A stretch of 8,064 nucleotides of DNA, from the NCBI GenBank assembly GCA_002309215.1, contig DBXG01000021.1:1-8064 (forward strand), read 5' to 3'. Both the position numbers and the translations under genes were made by a program. The stretch comes from Alphaproteobacteria bacterium UBA1218. GTDB taxonomy: Bacteria; Pseudomonadota; Alphaproteobacteria; Rs-D84. Of this stretch, positions 5,244 to 8,064 are shown in pieces (the stretch's first letter is position 1; each line of letters begins with the position of its first letter). The notes under the pieces are model-generated. The model ran no database searches, was not told where the DNA came from, and was given only the letters and a program-made list of their open reading frames with translations.

Positions 5244-5805
5244 TTTTGTTTTCTCCTTGTTTCTTTACGTGGTTTTCTATTGCACGCAACACCTTGTTCA
5301 GTGTTTTGTGAATATTTTCATCTTTGGTTTCAACCATGATGTCTGCCAAAGCATAAATATCATAACGTTCTTTTATCAACTGAGCCAAAATCTGACGACT
5401 ATCTGTATTCAACAACTGCGGACGAGTATGACGAAAATTAGTCCTTTTTACAAGGAGTTCCAAGTCAGCCTTTAACCAAATTGTTAATGCGTTTTCCAAA
5501 ACCATTTTACGCACTGTATCAGTTATAAATGCCCCCTCGCCCGTAGAGATAACCTTTACCAACGGTGGCGTTTCGAGCAATCGTTCAATGACTTTTTCTT
5601 CTACACGTCTGAACTCTTTTTCGCCATACAAAGAAAAAATATCAACCACGCTACAACCTGCAGCCTTTTCAATTTCTTTATCAGAATCAACAAACGGAAT
5701 ACCCAAATAACGCGCCAAAGCACGACCTATACTGGTCTTACCTGCGCCCATCAAGCCAACCATAACGATTGGTTTATCTATATCGATTTGTCTTTTTATT
5801 CTCAT
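5230..5805 (-). CDS. aroK: Shikimate kinase
   Basis: A 191-residue P-loop kinase of the usual family size, which phosphorylates shikimate to shikimate 3-phosphate in the cytoplasm on the path to chorismate. Walker A is GLMGAGKTS (17-25). DSD at 40-42 supplies the Asp residues for Mg and shikimate. The Arg in EFRR (64-67) fits the shikimate-binding FR motif, and RP at 128-129 fits the LID region. Two points are odd: the near-invariant GGG of the substrate site reads G89-E90-G91 (STGEGAF), and the LID RPLL reads RPQLL. The codon is GAG, one base from GGG. The start at 5805 is forced, since an in-frame TAA lies 2 codons upstream and the P-loop follows closely. No Shine-Dalgarno is visible. It lies 44 nt after prfA and overlaps mscL by 14 nt. 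Confidence 0.92.
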   Translation of the reverse strand: MRIKRQIDIDKPIVMVGLMGAGKTSIGRALARYLGIPFVDSDKEIEKAAGCSVVDIFSLYGEKEFRRVEEKVIERLLETPPLVKVISTGEGAFITDTVRKMVLENALTIWLKADLELLVKRTNFRHTRPQLLNTDSRQILAQLIKERYDIYALADIMVETKDENIHKTLNKVLRAIENHVKKQGENKNENS

Positions 5806-5813
5806 GTTTTAAC

Positions 5814-5841
5814 ATTTTATCACAAATATTAAACCAGACAA
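5814..5841 (-). promoter_or_regulatory. Possible internal promoter giving a leaderless aroK transcript
   Basis: In the prfA-aroK gap the minus strand has TTGTCT (5836-5841, 4 of 6), a 16-bp spacer, and TG-A-TAAAAT, an extended -10 with its hexamer at 5814-5819 (5 of 6). The -10 ends 8 nt before the aroK ATG, so transcription would begin at or within 1-2 nt of the start codon. That agrees with the lack of a ribosome binding site. The gap is AT-rich, so a chance match is possible. Confidence 0.4.
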
Positions 5842-5849
5842 TAAAAATT

Positions 5850-6914
5850 TCAATCCAAAGCAGCCAATCTTTCCAACTGATCAGCACTAATCAACGCATC
5901 TATCATTTCATCCAGACCTTCGCCACCCGCCAAAATGTCGTCCAATTTATACAGAGTCAATTTAATACGGTGGTCTGTGACGCGCTGTTCAGGGAAATTA
6001 TAAGTTCGTATTTTTTCGCTTCTGTCGCCAGAGCCAACCATGCTACGACGCGATGCATTAGAAGCGTTGATTTGTTCATTACGTTGCTTTTCATACAAAC
6101 GCGAACGCAATACCGCCATAGCAGTTGCCTTGTTCTGTAATTGCGAACGTTCGTTTTGACATGTCACAACAATACCGGTCGGAAAGTGGGTTATACGTAT
6201 TGCAGAATCTGTTTTATTGACGTGCTGACCACCTGCCCCAGACGCGCGGAAAATATCAATACGAATATCTTTATCATCAATTACAACATCAACATCTTGC
6301 GCTTCGGGCATAACCGCAACAGATGCCGCAGATGTATGAATACGCCCTGCTGCCTCTGTTTCAGGAACACGTTGCACACGATGAATCCCAGATTCGAATT
6401 TTAGTCTGGCATACGCACCATGTCCATCAACCTTGAAAATAATTTCTTTATACCCACGAAGCGAAGTCGCATTCTCTTCGATAATCTCTATCTGCCATCC
6501 ATGACGCAATGCATAAGATTGATATTGTCTGAACAAATCGCCAGCAAACAAAGCAGACTCTTCCCCGCCAACACCGGCACGGATTTCCACAATAGCACTA
6601 TTATCATCTGCGTTATCGCGTGGCAAAAGCGCAATCTGTAAATCGCGTTCCAAATCTGGCAAAGTATGTTTCAATTCATTTAATTGTTCTTCGGCTATGC
6701 CTTTTAATTCAGGCTCTGCCAACATTTCATTTGCGTCTTTGATGCCCTGCTGGGTTTGCAAGTATTTATTTATTAACGGCAAAACTTCTGATAATTGTGA
6801 ATACTCTTTGGATAAACGCGTCAATTCATCACCAGATATTTCGCCAGAATTCATCTTGGTTTCAATATCTTTGGCACGCGCAATAATATCCAATAACTTC
6901 TGTTCGATAATCAT
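5850..6914 (-). CDS. prfA: Peptide chain release factor 1
   Basis: A 354-residue class I release factor, full length for RF1 (about 360). It reads UAA and UAG in the ribosomal A site and triggers peptide release. The GGQ motif is at 228-230 in SGAGGQHVNKTDSAIRITH, and its Gln is the usual methylation target of PrmC. The codon-reading tripeptide is PET (184-186) in RVPETEAAGRIHTSA, the P-x-T form of RF1 rather than the SPF of RF2. The N-terminal 100 residues are helical and charged, as in domain 1. It begins 1 nt after the hisS stop, with AAGGGG in the last hisS codons serving as ribosome binding site. Its own stop is TGA, which requires RF2 elsewhere in the genome and argues against TGA reassignment. 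Confidence 0.97.
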   Translation of the reverse strand: MIIEQKLLDIIARAKDIETKMNSGEISGDELTRLSKEYSQLSEVLPLINKYLQTQQGIKDANEMLAEPELKGIAEEQLNELKHTLPDLERDLQIALLPRDNADDNSAIVEIRAGVGGEESALFAGDLFRQYQSYALRHGWQIEIIEENATSLRGYKEIIFKVDGHGAYARLKFESGIHRVQRVPETEAAGRIHTSAASVAVMPEAQDVDVVIDDKDIRIDIFRASGAGGQHVNKTDSAIRITHFPTGIVVTCQNERSQLQNKATAMAVLRSRLYEKQRNEQINASNASRRSMVGSGDRSEKIRTYNFPEQRVTDHRIKLTLYKLDDILAGGEGLDEMIDALISADQLERLAALD

Positions 6915-6915
6915 A

Positions 6916-8064
6916 TTATTTCCCCTTTACTTTTTGGACAATGTCATCAAACGCGACAGATTCTTGAACACCAGATTCCATATTTTTCAGCGCGACAACT
7001 TTATTTGCAACCTCATCATCGCCAATGATAATACTGTGCTTCGCACCGATTTTATCAGCGTATTCAATTTGGTTCTTGAATTTCTTGTCAGTATCCAAAT
7101 ACGGCACAGCAACAATTCCATCTGCACGCAATTTTGCAACCAGTTCCATAGCGTATGAAACATTTTGCTGTCCCATTACCAACACAGCCACATCAACAAC
7201 GTTTGCAAATCGTGATAAATCGATTTTATTGTCTTCTAATAAACTGACCAACATTTTGGAATAGCCAACACCGCTACCAACACCAACAATTTTCGTCTTG
7301 GAAAATTTAGAAGCCAAATTTTCATAGCGACCACCGCCACCAACAGCACCCATTTCTGGAAAATCTTTCAGAAAGAATTCAAATACTATGCCAGTATAAT
7401 AAGAATGGCCACGCATTATTGAAACATCTATTTTTGCATTATCTATGTTCATAGCACGCAAAACATCTATCAATGTTTTCATTTCTGCAATAGATTCGGC
7501 TAGTTTATCAGATTTAGACGCGAATAATTCATATCCAGATGTAAAAACATCTTCTATAACATTTGCTTTCTTTTCGCCGATTATTTCAATCAAAGCGTCC
7601 CTAAAATCATCAATCTTATCACGTTTATCAATCAAAACAAAAGTTTCGCGACTTTGTTTGTCATCTAATTCCAGATATTCAAACATTGCGTTCCAGAACT
7701 TGCGATTACTGATTCTGACTTCTGTTTGACCAATAAATTCGGATATAGAATTATACGCACTCATCAAAGTAGCAATTATTTCTGCTTCGTAATTCGTCGA
7801 TAATGAGTTTATTCCCATTATATCTAAATCCATTTGATAAAACTCACGATAGCGCCCGCGTTGTGTGCGTTCACCACGATACCGCTTGGAAAATTGTGCA
7901 GCACGAAAAGGAAACACCAAGTCGTTCAAATGACCCGCTACATAACGCGACAGGCCGACAGTTCCGTCATAGCGCAATCCCATTTTGGTATCACCTTTTT
8001 GGAACAGATACATTTGTGTTTCTATTTCATCCCAATTCTCTTTATCACTTAATACCTCTGCCCG
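6916..8064 (-). CDS. hisS: Histidyl-tRNA synthetase, N-terminus off window
   Basis: The frame is open from the right edge to TAA at 6916-6918 and shows 382 residues; the first few dozen, with motif 1, lie outside. It charges tRNA-His in the cytoplasm as a class II homodimer. Seen in order (visible numbering): LRYDGTVGLSRYVA (30-43), motif 2 with RGERTQRGRYREFYQ (63-77), the HisA/HisB region RGHSYYTGIVFEF (218-230), GGGGRYENL (242-250), a motif 3 region GVGSGVGYSKML (261-272), and a C-terminal anticodon-binding domain (about 290-382) with FKNQIEYADKIGA. The LRYD type differs from the LRPE type of E. coli. The common RGLDYY reads RGHSYY, and where motif 3 normally carries Arg this protein appears to have Lys270. 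First visible gene of the cluster; one nt separates it from prfA. Confidence 0.95.
   Translation of the reverse strand, partial: RAEVLSDKENWDEIETQMYLFQKGDTKMGLRYDGTVGLSRYVAGHLNDLVFPFRAAQFSKRYRGERTQRGRYREFYQMDLDIMGINSLSTNYEAEIIATLMSAYNSISEFIGQTEVRISNRKFWNAMFEYLELDDKQSRETFVLIDKRDKIDDFRDALIEIIGEKKANVIEDVFTSGYELFASKSDKLAESIAEMKTLIDVLRAMNIDNAKIDVSIMRGHSYYTGIVFEFFLKDFPEMGAVGGGGRYENLASKFSKTKIVGVGSGVGYSKMLVSLLEDNKIDLSRFANVVDVAVLVMGQQNVSYAMELVAKLRADGIVAVPYLDTDKKFKNQIEYADKIGAKHSIIIGDDEVANKVVALKNMESGVQESVAFDDIVQKVKGK

Noticed and set aside
5769..6140. Plus-strand frame of 123 codons over aroK and prfA
   Set aside because: It is a shadow of two strongly recognisable minus-strand genes.

Overview
The window looks like an AT-rich chromosomal segment from a bacterium, most likely a low-GC, host-associated Alphaproteobacterium. 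The basis is the tight hisS-prfA pairing, proteobacterial-type RF1 and MscL sequences, standard genetic code use (TAA and TGA stops, TGG for Trp) and sigma-70 consensus promoters. The class assignment is inference and only moderately secure. The HisRS has features not typical of the common proteobacterial form.

Layout. (1) Positions 1-1313, minus strand: the N-terminal 437 codons of a secreted, Cys-rich protein with ephrin-receptor-like (GCC2/GCC3) repeats. It runs off the left edge. (2) Positions 1314-1553: its upstream region, with a perfect TTGACA/TATAAT promoter and a roughly 200-nt leader. The leader can fold into a long-range multibranched structure and holds mutually exclusive terminator and antiterminator pairings just before the ribosome binding site. 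(3) Positions 1554-2417: a gene-free AT-rich stretch with an orphan terminator-like hairpin, a set of degenerate 64-80-bp repeats, and a cluster of hairpins including a 19-bp perfect palindrome. (4) Positions 2418-3716, plus strand: a monocistronic 12-TM MFS transporter with its own promoter and terminator. (5) Positions 3726-4674, plus strand: a 280-aa membrane-anchored, Cys-rich protein of unknown function with an internal duplication, its own promoter and a bidirectional terminator. (6) Positions 4692-8064, minus strand: a housekeeping cluster hisS (5' end off-window), prfA, aroK, mscL, with gaps of +1, +44 and -14 nt, converging on the same terminator.

How they fit. The minus-strand cluster serves translation (HisRS, RF1), aromatic amino acid synthesis (shikimate kinase) and osmotic protection (MscL); it is an arrangement of convenience rather than one pathway. 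aroK has no Shine-Dalgarno and has a promoter-like sequence just upstream, so it may be made from a leaderless transcript as well as by read-through. The two Cys-rich envelope proteins are separate units and are the accessory part of the window.

The candidate for something undescribed is the structured leader of the secreted Cys-rich gene: promoter, a possible 13-residue leader peptide, an 8-bp element repeated so that either the terminator or an alternative helix can form, and a terminator abutting the ribosome binding site. It matches no riboswitch class that I recognise.
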